A stretch of DNA of 64,000 bases. It comes from Beta vulgaris subsp. vulgaris (taxonomy: Eukaryota > Streptophyta > Magnoliopsida > Caryophyllales > Amaranthaceae). Below the pieces are notes generated by a model, which worked only from the letters and a program-made list of their open reading frames with translations, made no database searches and was not told the DNA's origin. The stretch spans positions 38,474,492 to 38,538,491 of the forward strand of contig NC_079203.1 of the NCBI RefSeq assembly GCF_026745355.1, read 5' to 3'. Below are positions 11,374-22,783 of the stretch, in pieces (the stretch's first letter is position 1; each line of letters begins with the position of its first letter). Both the position numbers and the translations under genes were made by a program.

Positions 11374-11975
11374 TAGGGATGACAACCAAATCTGAAGGAA
11401 AATATTCGAGTCGACTACGACAAAAAGTAATCTGACTCTGACTCCGTGTAAAAAGTTCGACTCCGATCGTAAGAGGGTCGGAGTCGGATCTTATAAAATA
11501 ATCTAACATCCGAATCCGACTCCGAGTTTGAGTCAATCAATCCTTTTTTCTTTCTTATATTAATGTACTATTTATGTATAACCTGACTTCGACTTTCAAC
11601 CAATTGTATTATATAACATTTATCCATTGAAGAAATGATTGTTAATAATAATAATAATATTTAGATTATTTGTACTATATAAGATTTCCATATGATTATT
11701 AGAATAAATTGTAATGATTAGATTACTATACTATAGAAGACTATTCTATTATAAAAAATGGGCAGAAAAATAAATCGGTCGGGTTCGGATTTTAAGTCGG
11801 ATTCGGAATCGGATGTTCAGATTTTAGGCCGAATTCGGATTTTCGGAGTCAAATGTCGGAGTTAGATTCGGATTTTCGGAGTCAGATATCAGGTCGAATT
11901 TAAAATTCGACTTCTTGTAGGGTCGGCGTCGGATTATGCATAATCCGATCCAAATCTGACTCGTTGTCATCCCCA
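11374..11975. mobile_element. hAT-type MITE, 602 bp
   Basis: Ends TAGGGATGACAAC and (complement) TGGGGATGACAAC form the TIR. The 8-bp flanks CCAACTGG (11366-11373) and CTAACTGG (11976-11983) match at 7 of 8 positions, as expected for hAT. The right half is built of repeated tcggattcgga/ttttcggagtcag phrases. No transposase. Confidence 0.8.
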
Positions 11976-11983
11976 CTAACTGG

Positions 11984-12408
11984 GTGGTGGTTTTTTTGGG
12001 GGCTTGGGTGGTTTTTTTTTTCGCGACAGTTGTGGATAGTTTGTGGTGGTTGTGGGTGGTGGGAGTTTTTTCGTTGATTTGGATGGTAGGGGGAATGATT
12101 TCTAGTTAGATGTTGTCATTGGGCTGGGTGGCAGTGTTGTTGGCTAGGGTGGGAAGGTTAGGTGGTAGTGTGGCGATGTGGGTGGCGAGGGTGGTGAGTT
12201 CAGGTAGCGATGTGGTGTATCTAGTGGCGAGAGTGGTGAATTCAGTTGGCGTGTGGTGGTTTTGCCGTTTTGGCTACTAGGGCGGTGGGTTTAGGTGGTT
12301 TTGTGGTGGTCCATGATTGGTCAAGTTGACCATGAAGTAGAGGAGAGGAAAGGTAAGTAAACCCTAAGGGGTGTGGGGAATGGATGTAGAGGACTTGGGA
12401 GAAAGTAA
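11984..12408. repeat. degenerate GGT/GGTGGCGA-rich low-complexity tract
   Basis: Interspersed units such as gtggcgagggtggtgagttcaggt recur loosely from 12130 to 12310. The same kind of sequence lies on the other side of the hAT MITE (11270-11365), so the MITE split a pre-existing tract. No believable coding frame. Confidence 0.5.
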
Positions 12409-12733
12409 GGGTGAGTTTATCCCTCATACTCAACTCCAAATTTCAAACTGTATCATATCAGCTTTCCACCACTTTTGAATTTTACAGACTCATTCTAGAC
12501 TTATTTCAATCCTATACTTTATCCTTCATACTCTTTGCAAACTGTGTTTTAAATTGATTTTACAAAAGCAAAAAAAGAAAAAGAAAAGATAAATTTCAAC
12601 TTTTAAGTTGGTTAGAAATTTAACTCCTTACACATCATAGTCTTGGATGGAGTCTTTGATTATCAAACTCACTCCAAGACTCCCAACTTTTTCTTTCAAC
12701 ATTATTGCATACTCTTTCCTCAAGACTTTCAAA
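12409..12733 (-). mobile_element. MITE-like repeat, gactc/agtct family, copy 1
   Basis: Starts gggtgagtttatccctcat and contains the phrase catatcagctttccac. In reverse orientation this matches the gtggaaagctgatgtggca phrase of the element at 44439-44811 and gtggaaagctgatatgaca near 63350. The right border is unclear because another element begins at 12734. Confidence 0.5.
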
Positions 12734-13759
12734 GGCCCCGTTTGGCAAATAGAGTTTAAGAGTTTAGCTATTAGAGTTTAGAGCTTGCTGTTAGAGTTTT
12801 AACTTTTTTTTCAGCAGATTTGACAACTTTTTTTTATAAATGTGTTTGGTAGCAATTGACTGATTGCTAAAAGCGAGCCACGAGCGACAAAGGCCGGCGA
12901 ACCGCGAGCCACAAATGATGAAGAATGGCCAGTCACGAGCCACGAAGGACGGCAAGCCACGACCGACAGTTTAAGGAGAGAATGAGGGCGAAATCAGCGC
13001 CGAAGAGGAGAGAGGGCTACCGAAGAGAGAGAGGAGCCACGGTTAATGAGAGAAAGAGGGCAAAAACCTTAGTGAGGAGAAAGAGGAGAGAGGATAGTGA
13101 GGAGAGAGAGGAGAATGAGGTGAAACGGCTGAGCTAATGAGGGAGAAAGGGGAACAAAACCCTAGTTGGGCCGTGATTTTTTTAATATTTAAAACAGCAT
13201 ATTGCTGCGGTTTTTTATAAGAACCGCAACAATATATTTAAATAATATTTTTTATATTAATTTAATATATTGCTGCGGTTTTTTCGAGAAACCGCAGCAA
13301 TATGTTTGCTCAAGTAGTCAAAAAAATTTCAAAAAAATTTCGTTGAAACCATATTGCTGCGGTTTTCGACCGAAACCCCAGCAATATGGTTATTTTATAT
13401 TTTCTTTTCTCTTTGTACGTGATATATTATTGTGTATGGGTAAAATCGCAGCAATATCACCGCAACAATAAGCAATTATTCTACTAGTGCATTTGTTTGT
13501 TTGAAATGAATTTAATAGACATTTTAATACATATATTTAGTATTATTATTATAGGCAAAAAAAGTCATTGAACATTCTTTTAACTAATCCTCTAAAGAAA
13601 AAGCTCCTATTAGGAGCTTCATTTTAAGAGTTTTTATTCCAAAACTCTCTTTAAAAATCTCTTTACAAACAACCCTTTTAGAGTTTTTGACTAGTGAAAA
13701 CTCTAAATGTGGTACAAAACTCTATTTTTGCTCCAAAACTCTAATTGCCAATCACCCTC
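12734..13759. mobile_element. TIR element with a nested CACTA fragment
   Basis: The left end GGCCCCGTTTGGCAAATAGA and the right end (complement GAGGGTGATTGGCAATTAGA) are about 24-bp inverted repeats, flanked by AAA on both sides. 12860-13140 is unusually GC-rich for this window and purine-rich, with repeated gagccacgag phrases; the open frame through it is almost all Arg/Glu/Lys and not recognisable. 13197-13489 is a separate CACTA-type end. Confidence 0.6.
13197..13489 (-). mobile_element. CACTA-type transposon end with subterminal repeats
   Basis: The right border read on the minus strand starts CACTAGTAGAAT, the classic CACTA terminus. Next to it are about eight copies of attgctgcggtttt in both orientations (for example near 13201, 13223, 13269, 13290, 13352, 13374, 13444 and 13459), as expected of transposase-binding subterminal repeats. 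No matching left CACTA terminus was found, so it is truncated. Confidence 0.6.
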
Positions 13760-13770
13760 AAAGTCTTTGC

Positions 13771-14310
13771 TCAATACTCCCCTTCAGACTACCAATATTC
13801 ATACCCTAAGGCCCAATAGCGATGAATTCAAACTTAATTTTGATGGCTCTAAATTAGACAATGGTGCTACTTCTTTTGGGTTTATTATACGTGAATCTCA
13901 TGGAAAGATTTCCATCAGGGGAGCCGGGAGTCTCCATCATAGTTCGTCTATTTTTGTGCAGAAGTTTGAGGTTTAAAAGAAGGAATTAAAGCAGCAGTTT
14001 CACTAGGCATTACTCGTCTTATTGTGGAGGGAGATAACCTTGTGGCTGTTAACTCCTTTAGGAAAGTTTGGTTGATCCCTTGGGAAATTAATAATTTAAT
14101 TTTGGTTGTAGGGATGGATCTTAGGGTGTTGGATTATTTCTTTATCAACCATTGTTTTCGCGAGCAAATCAAGCGACGAATTTTCTGGCTCACAAGGGTT
14201 ACTCGGTTCGGACTCCTCATCGCTGGTTTGAACTTCATGATCCTGTGTTTCTTTCTATCATCTAAAAGGATGCTTTAGGTTGGTCCTACGTTAAGGACTA
14301 GCCTAGTTTT
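13771..14310 (+). pseudogene. LINE RNase H fragment
   Basis: The frame from 13800 reads FKLNFDGSKLDNGATSFGFI, the start of a plant RVT_3 RNase H. EGDNLVAVNSF follows near 14027 after a frameshift, and the NHCFRE segment continues in shifted frame to about 14280. The order matches the LINE fragment at 2467-4622, but this copy is more decayed and starts further downstream. There is no reverse transcriptase. Confidence 0.75.
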
Positions 14311-14522
14311 TCTCTCCAAATAAAAAAATATCAAAAAAGAGAATCAGAAACTTTGTTTTCCTTACTCTTTCTTGAATCCCCCAACCAAACCCCCTATATA
14401 TATAGTTATATGAAAGTGGATGAAAGTTGATAGACCCAATTGACGAATATACTAAATTACTAATGGATTCTGTTTACTAGTACTACTATTCTGTTTTTGG
14501 TGTTTTTTAATTTTCCTTCTAA

Positions 14523-14818
14523 GGCCTTGTTTGGTTGACAAAAGAAATCATGGGAAGTGCAAATTCTTAGGAAGTAGAAGCATATGGAGTTGTTTGGTTG
14601 GCAAAATCATGGGAATTTGCACTTCCTAGGAAGTTCTACTTCCTACACAATGGGGGAAGTTGCTTACCTAGTTCCCCCTAGGTAAGTGCCACTTCCCATG
14701 GGAATTCCATCTTCCCATAGCCTACCAAACAATTTTGTTTACTTCCTAGGAAGTGAAATTTCATGGGAAGTGAAAAATCAAGGGAAGATCAACTTCCCAA
14801 GTACAACCAAACGATACC
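14523..14818. mobile_element. Tourist-like MITE, 296 bp
   Basis: Ends GGCCTTGTTTGGTTG and (complement) GGTATCGTTTGGTTG are flanked by TAA at 14520-14522 and 14819-14821. The interior is rich in self-complementary cttccta/taggaag motifs. Non-coding. Confidence 0.75.
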
Positions 14819-14898
14819 TAAGTAGTTTTCTTTTTCCAGAAATGGTCTTTTTTTAGATGGTTTTTGACAAATAAGTTTTTTTTTGGAAAAAGTTGTTT

Positions 14899-15229
14899 TA
14901 AATAAGTCAAGTTTTGCTCGGTCTTCTCATTTTAAGTCTATATTTTGATTATTCTTGATTGAGTTAGACTTGTATGTCTGTTTTCTTCTATTGAGTTTTA
15001 ACATGTTTGTGACTTGTTTAGTATGTTACTTATGATACGTGTTATTATGTACCACCCCCACCCTCGCATGTTTTAGAAGAAGGGATATTATGACATATCG
15101 TAAGCAACCTACGAAACAAGTCATAAACAGGTTAAAACTCAATAGAAAAAAACAAATATATAAGTCTAATTCGAAAAAATCAAAAGATAGACTTAAATTG
15201 AGAAGACCTATCAAATATTGACTTATTTA
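14899..15229. repeat. long inverted repeat (hairpin-forming)
   Basis: The left arm (about 14899-15042, from taaataagtca) is complementary over about 145 bp, with roughly 80 percent matches by eye, to the right arm (about 15085-15229, ending tgacttattta). The short spacer contains ccacccccaccctcgcatg. The short frames on both strands are products of this symmetry. No target duplication was identified. Confidence 0.75.
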
Positions 15230-15339
15230 AAAAAAAAATTTTTTTTTTTTGGTAATGTAACGAGTAAATTGTTTTTTATCTACTCGAAGAAACTAGATAG
15301 TCGGTTGAAAGCAGATTGTACTTGTTGATTTCTTGCTCA

Positions 15340-16783
15340 ACAAGACGTTTGTAGAGCAAAATAAATTGCTAAACTTATATTCCATTATTCCCATCTCCAT
15401 ACATCGTCAACCTTCAAACTCATTTACTCCCGTCTTGTTTCTATTTCACTTTTCACAAGGTAAAAAAATTCTGCCTTTTTTTTTTCTTTTCCCAGAATCA
15501 TTTCTCAAGTTCATCGATGTCATGCTTTAATTTTAATTTTCCCGTTTTTGTTATTAATAATTTTTTCTCCCCTTTGCTATTTATTATCAACTATGTTGAT
15601 TGAGTTTATGTGAGCAAAGAAAGCAAAATTCAAGTATTCAATGTCGATTTCTTGTTTGGATTTAATTTTTATTGTGACATTTCATCGAACAAGTGGTGTG
15701 CAATAACTTTTTTTTTTATTGAGATGTCAGTTATTGGGTAAATGTTTTTGATAGATTATTTAAATTTAGACACCCTTTAGTTGTGTGGCAAATTTCTTGA
15801 AAGTTGGAGATTACTGCATTTATTAAGTTTCTTAATTCAGCACTAATTTACTTTTGAAGATGTTTAAAGATTGTATTATAACTCTATAGGTATAATTATG
15901 TAGGAGCAATTGATGTAATCATGTAATAGATATAGATTGTATTATAGGTCATAAATCAAAATTAGATTGAACTAAGAAAATGTGGAAAAGAAAGATGATG
16001 TTCATCAAAATGGAGTTATTGATGCTAGTATTGGAATTACAGATTTTTGAGTGATCGTGGAAGAGAAATTCACTTAGAAAATCTGTTTTTTTTTTTTTTT
16101 CATCTTTCGCGGTGCTTAATCTGCATAAAATTCTTTTCCCAACATCATTTTTTCTATTTTCATGAATACTTGAGAGAGGTAGCTTTTTTTTGTACATTTC
16201 CTTAGGGCCCGTTCGGTATTACTATGGTTTTTGTTTTTTGGTTTTTTGATTTTCACAGTTATATGATATATGTCTTATAGTGAATAAAAAATTAGCCAAA
16301 TTTATTGGGAACATGATGATTTTGAAAACTGACAACTAAAAAGTGAAAACCACTTTTTCTGTTTCCTGTTTTTGGTTTTTAGTTTTAAAAAAACTAAAAA
16401 CTGAAAACAAAAAACGATAACGAACAGGCCCTTAGTTTAGTGTTTGTCTGTTGTTTGATTTACTTACATTAGTTTTCATATTGTAAGAGCATTTGAGCTC
16501 TAAAGCAATCGAAAAGATGCATCCAGTTCGACATTGTTGAAACAACCTGCAATATTCTGTGCTTGACTGCTTGTGTATGTAGTGCATTCTCTTCTCTTTT
16601 TTTGTTTTTGCTAAACTTATTTGTACTGGACTTGTTGGAACTTATATTAACTAATTGAAGCGTATTTTATAAGCTGTTAAAACTTAATTGAGTTTTTTCC
16701 GAAATTGTCTGAATCTCTAAGACCGTGAAACTTATTTTCTTTAGGTGAAAATATACACCTTAATTGTCAAATTTTGAATGCAG
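15340..16783 (+). other. probable 5'UTR exon and long 5'UTR intron of the 92-residue gene
   Basis: A likely leader exon of pyrimidine-rich sequence ends at ttcacaag|gtaaaa (about 15459), and an acceptor aatgcag ends at 16783, seven bases before the start codon. The inferred intron of about 1.3 kb carries the MITE at 16205-16431. This is inference from splice-site quality and position; transcription start is not defined. Confidence 0.45.
16205..16431. mobile_element. Tourist-like MITE, 227 bp, in a probable 5'UTR intron
   Basis: TIRs GGGCCCGTTCGGTAT and (complement) GGGCCTGTTCGTTAT are flanked by TTA at 16202-16204 and 16432-16434. The interior is built of self-complementary ttttggtttttagtttt/aaaactaaaaactgaaaac tracts. 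Non-coding. Confidence 0.8.
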
Positions 16784-16789
16784 ATTAAC

Positions 16790-17165
16790 ATGGAAGCCCA
16801 AAAGAGTGGACCTGAAACGAAACAATCTGCTGCTCCAGCAGCAACTTCATGTCGTAAGAAGAAGAGCGAAGAAGCGGCTTTTCTTGACGATTTGAAGGAC
16901 CACATTGATGAGTTTATTCATGCCTCAATGGATGAACACAAGGACTGCTTTAAGAATACCATGAAGAAGGTTTAGTTTCATAACTCTTTCATCCTATGTG
17001 TTACTTATGCTATCATCATTCTAATAAATTTCTTCTGACCACGTAATAATTCTTTTGTAAATGCAGATGTTTGGGATGTCAAAGAAAATTGCAGAAAAAG
17101 AAAAGGGTTCTGAGCAGCAGGAAGTAGAAAGCATCTTGCCTCTTCAGACAACACTTTCAAACTAG
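16790..17165 (+). CDS. small conserved-looking plant protein, 92 residues, two coding exons
   Basis: Exon A is 16790-16969 (60 codons) and exon B is 17067-17165 (32 codons plus stop). They are joined at phase 0 across a 97-nt GT-AG intron. I chose the ATG at 16790 because the upstream in-frame ATG at 16778 lies before an acceptor-like cag (16781-16783), and the context aacATGG is good. The protein has a Lys/Ala-rich N terminus (to about residue 27), then a helical core with DLKDHIDEFIHASMDEHKDC and FKNTMKKMFGMSKKIAEKEK, and a polar tail. The core pattern looks like a short plant family of unknown function. There is no signal peptide, membrane segment or known catalytic motif. A copia derivative is inserted 250 bp downstream of the stop. 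Confidence 0.75.
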
Positions 17166-17414
17166 ATCAACTTCAGACTTATTCATGGATTCTGAACAGT
17201 TGAATAATCAATCGTTTTATGAATAGTTAACAATAGAGGTATAATGGTGTTTGTTGCTCGTCATAGTTTGCTTGCTAGGTCTTTTGACTTGCACAACAGT
17301 ACTGGTTCGATGTACGTGTATATTTACCTACGTCAGTAAATGTAAGGAGGATGGTATCTCAATTTGAATCAATTTCAGGAAAATCGAAACGTTATGAGTA
17401 CTTGTAACCCTTTA

Positions 17415-20400
17415 TGTAAGTTCTATTGACTATCAATCTAAGAATAATAGCAAATAATAATAGAATATCAAATAAGAAAGCAGGAAAGAACACACCAGAA
17501 CTTTTACGTGGAAATCCAAGAACTGGGAGAAAAACCACGAATCTGCACTAGGAATCGATGAATGTTTGATAGAGATTACAAAAGCACTCAAGAGCTCTCT
17601 CTAAAGCTTTCTCTTTCTCAAACTATGTGTTTAAAGATGAAGAATAATGAATAAACATAATTAGGGTTCTATTTATACCCTCATTAATAACAAAAACCCG
17701 GAAAAAATAGGATTTGCGGCTCGACACCCCGCGGCCGCGCTCGACAACCCGCGGGCGGACAGAACGATCGCTGAACTCGTCAGTTTCGTCATTTTTCGTA
17801 AAACTGTCATAACTTTCTCGTTTCTCACCGGAATTGGACATATGACCTATCATTGGAAAGCTCTCGGAACAAGCTATCACCTCCACTTTGAATCACCTCA
17901 AAATCATTTCTAGATTGAAAGATATGTCCATTCAAAGTTAGTCTTATGTCCCAAATAACGTTTTCTTTCTACGCAACCTCATCTCCACACCCATACACCT
18001 CCATGAGTTTCATATACTATCATATACCCAACAATCTCCCACTTGGAGATAGGTGTAAGTGAAGAAAATTTCATACCTTCATCATCCTCTCATTCATCTC
18101 AACTCCTACACACAACTCCCGCTGCAAAAGCAATCTCTAGTCGTGTCCAAACCATGACATACATCAAGCATCCCATGACAACATCTCCTCTACACCAAGG
18201 AAACTGACATTGAAGTTTGCACCAACTCTAATTCAAAGACATCAAAATCTACACCGACTTTGATTCTTAATCACTAAACTCCAAATCATTGCACCATACT
18301 CCATGAACCTACACACCTCCTACCCCGGAGGTCGGATCACCTTAGAGACAAGTACAACCAAATGAAATCCCTTCCTCACAACTAAAGAAGATAATCACTT
18401 CCTCTCCAACCAAAGAAGCACATTGAAGTCTCATCAAACTTCAATAAAACCAATTACCACCTAAGCCAAAGAAGCTTCTCATTGTTCTAAAAGTAAACTC
18501 ACATTGCTCCCACTCGAACAATACACCCTTTGTTCCACTTAGGATTTCCGGCACAACATGCTTGTGTGCCGTCCTTCACCTTGTTCGCTTACCGGTCAAT
18601 TTGCCACCGGGATACCGCTTCACCACGGTTCTCATCCCTTAGCCCACTATCGATAGTTTTTAGACCAAACGACACCTTACATGAAGTTCTCATCCCAATC
18701 CCGGATCCCTTTTGTGCTCCCCATGGTGTAAAGTGTTCCACTCCTTGCCCACGAGCTATGATCATTGCTCCCTTGACAATCTTCCAAGAACCACCATCAA
18801 ACACAACCTTGTAACCCGATGTAGCAAGTTGGGCTACGATATCAAGCTTTTCTTCAACCTTGGGATAAATTGACATTCTTCAACTCCAACGAGCCACCAT
18901 GAGTGAGTTTCACACTCACATCACCTTTCCCCATGACTTCCACTGCCTTGCCATCCGCAAGTAGACCTTTTCAAGTTTTCCGGTTTGAAATTCCGAAACA
19001 ACTCCTTGCATGGTGAGGAATGATGAGAAGAACCCGAATCCAAGACCCATGATCCCGAGCACCCAACCAACTCTTCCTGATCATCCATGCTTACCATCAA
19101 AGCATCGAAACGTACTCGAAATCAAGTTAGTTGATGCATCTTCTTCATCATCACTTTCTTGAACCTTCTTCTTCCCTTTCCCATTCTCTTTCCTAGGACA
19201 ATCTCTCTTTAAATGTCCTTCATTACCCACCCCAGCAAGTAACACTACGTCCTGCCTTTTGACTTACTCCGTCCCCCTTTGACTCCGATTTTCCCTGAAA
19301 GTTCCTCCCTTTTCCCCTCGCTCTACCTTCTGCACTGTATGCTCCAGATGATTCTCCACTCTCCTTCATTCGAATGCTCTCACTCAAAATCAGATCACGG
19401 ACATCATAAACCAATTTCTCTTTACCAGAGGAATTACTAACAGCAGTTACAACAGTTTCCCAAGCAGTAGGTAAAGAGGACAACAAAATTAGGGCTTTCA
19501 CTTCATCCTCAAAGGCAATATTAACCGAAGATAACTGACTTATTAATGAATTAAATTCATTAATATGTTCAGCAGCAGAACTACCATTATTCATCTCTAA
19601 ACCAAATAAACGGCGCATCAGATATACCTTATTCATTGCAGAGGGCTTTTCATACATATCTGACAGTGCTTTGATCAATCCAGCCGTTGTTTTGATATCC
19701 TTGACATTGAACGCCACAGTCCGAGCCAATGTCAAACGCACCACCGCTAATGCCTGTCTGTCCAGTACTTTCCACTTAGCCTCCTCCATCTCAGCAGGCT
19801 TTTCAGACAAAGGTTGATACAGATTTTTCTGATATAAGATGTCCTCTATTTGCATCTTCCAATATCCAAAATCTGTCCCATCAAACTTCTCAATTCTAAT
19901 ATTTGAATCCTCCATTGTTAATTATTCTAGATATAGACAATAATCAAACCTAGCTCTTGATACCACTTGTAAGTTCTATTGACTATCAATCTAAGAATAA
20001 TAGCAAACAATAATAGAATATCAAATAAGAAAGCAGGAAAGAACACACCAGAACTTTTACGTGGAAACCCAAGAACTGGGAGAAAAACCACGAATCTGCA
20101 CTAGGAATCGATGAATGTTTGATAGAGATTACAAAAGCACTCAAGAGCTCTCTCTAAAGCTTTCTCTCTCTCAAATATGTGTTTAAAGATGAAGAATAAT
20201 GAATAAACATAATTAGGGTTCTATTTATACCCTCATTAATAACAAAAACCCGGAAAAAATAGGATTTGCGGCTCGACACCCCGCGGCCGCGCTCGACAAC
20301 CCGCGGGCGGACAGAACGCATCGCTGAAACTCGTCAGTTTCGTCATTTCTTCGTAAAACTGTCATAACTTTCTCGTTTCTCACCGGAATTAGACATATGA

Positions 20401-20588
20401 CCTATCATTGGAAAGCTCTCGGAACAAGCTATCACCTCCACTTTGAATCACCTCAAAATCATATCTAGATTGAAAGATATGTCCATTCAAAGTTAGCCTT
20501 ATGTCCCAAATAACGTTTTCTTTCTACGCAACCTCATCTCCACACCCATACACCTCCATGAACTTCATATACTACCATATACCCAACA
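17415..20588 (-). mobile_element. non-autonomous copia retrotransposon, 3.2 kb, gag-only derivative
   Basis: Two direct LTRs (17415-18033 and 19968-20588) bound it, with the 5-bp target duplication CTTTA at 17410-17414 and 20589-20593. Read on the minus strand, the LTRs begin TGTTGGG and end ACTTACA. Next to the 5' LTR is a primer-binding site like TGGTATCAAGAGC, matching the 3' end of initiator tRNA-Met, and next to the 3' LTR is the purine tract CCAAGTGGGAGATT. The interior is only 1.93 kb: gag plus decayed protease and pre-integrase remains, with no integrase core, reverse transcriptase or RNase H. The LTRs differ at a dozen or so positions including small indels, so the insertion is not recent. 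Confidence 0.9.
18530..19915 (-). pseudogene. copia gag with damaged zinc knuckle, then protease and pre-integrase remnants
   Basis: The intact part, 19223-19915, encodes 230 residues of copia-type gag (UBN2/retrotran_gag_2): it starts MEDSNIRIEKFDGTDFGYWK and has YLMRRLFGLEMNNGSSAAEH and ILLSSLPTAWE. The frame then fails inside the zinc knuckle: TCWGG is followed, out of frame, by GNEGHLKRDC, which fits loss of a couple of bases in the C-x2-C-x4-H-x4-C motif. Further left on the minus strand a protease-like LDSGSSHH is visible out of frame, and 18589-18876 keeps a pre-integrase-like KVVFDGGSWKIVKGAMIIAR. Nothing of the integrase catalytic core remains. Confidence 0.8.
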
Positions 20589-20593
20589 CTTTA

Positions 20594-21218
20594 TTTCTAT
20601 CTACTGCTTACTAATAGCTACATTAGTTGTACTTGTACAGGAAACTCCAGTTTATATCTTTATCGCAGTTCATCAAATAGCAGTTAGACTAGGAGTCCGT
20701 TCCTGCTACGTTAGCAAGTGTGTCGCGTCTGTGTGTAGGCTCTGTGAACCTATGTTACTCCTACTCGGGTTGGGGTGCCCGGGTCTTGAACTTGTCTCGA
20801 ACTTGTTGGAGTAACATAGCTGTGAACAACTGCTGTACAAACTCTGGTACAAGAAATATATCTAAAGAATGAGCTGATGTTCTTGAACTGGATGAGGGTA
20901 TTGCGAATGCTCGTCAGTTGTGGTAGGGTTCACTAGAGCGTCTATGATAGTATGATCTCGAGTCTGTTTCATTTGGATCGAATATGAACACTTCTGCTCT
21001 ATTTCGCTGCTTCTGTAAGACATATGAGGATAGCGCCTAGCGGTAGCTTCTGCTTTCAGAGCTGGGCTTGGAAACTAGGCGATGAGTTATTGTTGTATTA
21101 TCAGAGATTTGTCTGAAGTCCAAAGTTTCTAATTTTGTCATATGTTGATAGTAGCATATCATAGTCTCTACAAAAAAAAAAAAATTATATGGATGTGGAT
21201 TTAATGCTAGCACATGTG
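20594..21218. other. gene-free stretch with a small hairpin
   Basis: No supported gene. The phrases ctatgttactcc (near 20751) and ggagtaacatag (near 20810) are complementary and enclose a GC-richer loop with cgggttggggtgcccgggtc. This contrasts in composition with the surrounding AT-rich DNA. Confidence 0.4.
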
Positions 21219-21226
21219 ATTTAGAT

Positions 21227-22775
21227 CAGGGCCGTCTCATGGAATATGGAGGCCCTGTGTTATTCATTAAAATGAGGCCCTTCAAAAAAATTATAAAAAA
21301 GAAATTATAAATTTTTTATTATTATTATTTATCATAAATCGTTCCTTACAGTTTGGTAAATAAACCAAAACTAAAAAAAAAAATCTATTAGAATCTTTTA
21401 TTTAAACAAAGCCATCATTCTAGAATTCTTTGAAGCGAAATCGTCCACCAAATCTTCATAATCAACTTTTTCCAAAATATCGTTCTCTATTGCTATCAAG
21501 GCTAGTCCATTAAGTCTTTCTTGTGACATTGTAGAGCGCATATAGGACTTCAACAATTTCAACTTTGAAATACTTCTTTCTGCAGATGCAACAGTAACAG
21601 GAATAGTCAACATAATTCTATATGCAATAACTAAATTAGTTCATTAATCTGTTTTGTGATTATATTGCTTTAAACAACAATGATGAACTTGAGAACTTCT
21701 ACTTTTGATGATAAAAACAACAATAATCAATTAATTAGTAGAGACAGTGGTATAATGTGACAGCATTACTGTAAATTGTCAAATTGATAATACTAATTAC
21801 TAAGTAAATATAATTATTGTGGTTGAAATTAGTTCTCCCTCTATAATTTGATCGTATATCGTATATATGTGGTGCTTTAATTGAATAATTGGCGAAATGC
21901 TTAGATATTTAGTCTACACAATTAGTTGCCTTTGTTCATTCTCTAATCTATATAAGATAAGAACAGTTGCAAAAATTACAAAAAAATTACAGAAAACTCG
22001 AATACCCAGAATTGCAAACAAAAGCAAACATGAAATCGAAAATCGCAAATAGGTACTGTCATTCCATCAAATAGGCAGAATTGCAAAAAATTAAAATTAT
22101 AAGAAGTAAATTATAAAGTGTCAGAATTGCTATAAATCTCTACTAAAAGAATAAAAAAATGGCATAAAAAAAGTGAATTTACCTTAAAACCGAAGACTTT
22201 GATACAGATTCCTGATGTTTCACCTTCGGACTCCCACAATCAAGTTCCCAAAGTTCCCAAAGTTCCCAACTTTGTTCTTCGACTTCCACAATAAATTAGC
22301 CCACAAATTTTGTAAATCAAAGTTCGAATTTTTTTTTTTTTTGGAGAATTGGAGGATAAAAGAAATTGAATTCTTGGATATGAGTTGAGTGGATTTGAAT
22401 ATGAATCGCAATTCGCAAATAAATAGCACAAAAGAATTCTTCCCGTTAAAAATTCCATTTTTGGTGGTGTTCTTGAGGGAAAGAGTAATGAAATTCAGAT
22501 ATTTTTGGCTAAAATTATGGAAATGAGATAATTTTTTGAGGGAAGTTGAATGATTTCACGAGATTTTGGGGATTTTGATTTATGAAGATTGAAGAGGAGA
22601 GAGAAATATGGAGAAGAAGATGGGGAGATTCTTGAAACTTGCGGGTAATAGTGTGATGCAGCAGTTATACTTTCTTTTTTTTTTTTTCCCCTCCATCTGT
22701 CAACTGAAATTGGGCCCCAAATTTTGTGAGGCCCTGTTCCACAGAACCGGTTGTACCGGTATTGGGCCGGGCCTG
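21227..22775 (-). mobile_element. hAT transposon, internally deleted, 1549 bp
   Basis: A perfect 8-bp target duplication ATTTAGAT lies at 21219-21226 and 22776-22783. The ends CAGGGCCGTCTC and (complement) CAGGCCCGGCCC are imperfect TIRs. The remnant hAT dimerisation domain at 21398-21613 shows the element runs right to left. Only the last exon of the transposase survives. A related 751-bp element is at 48278-49028. Confidence 0.9.
21398..21613 (-). pseudogene. hAT transposase C-terminal dimerisation domain
   Basis: Seventy-one codons beginning MLTIPVTVASAERSISKLKL and continuing with SYMRSTMSQERLNGLALIAI and a DLVDDFASKNSR tail. This is the hAT C-terminal dimerisation region of the plant zinc-finger-MYM-like group. 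The catalytic RNase H-like region is missing, so it cannot act alone. Confidence 0.85.
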
Positions 22776-22783
22776 ATTTAGAT

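Noticed and set aside
12925..13137. 70-codon Arg/Glu/Lys-rich frame
   Set aside because: Product of a purine-rich degenerate repeat inside a TIR element; no domain and no codon structure.
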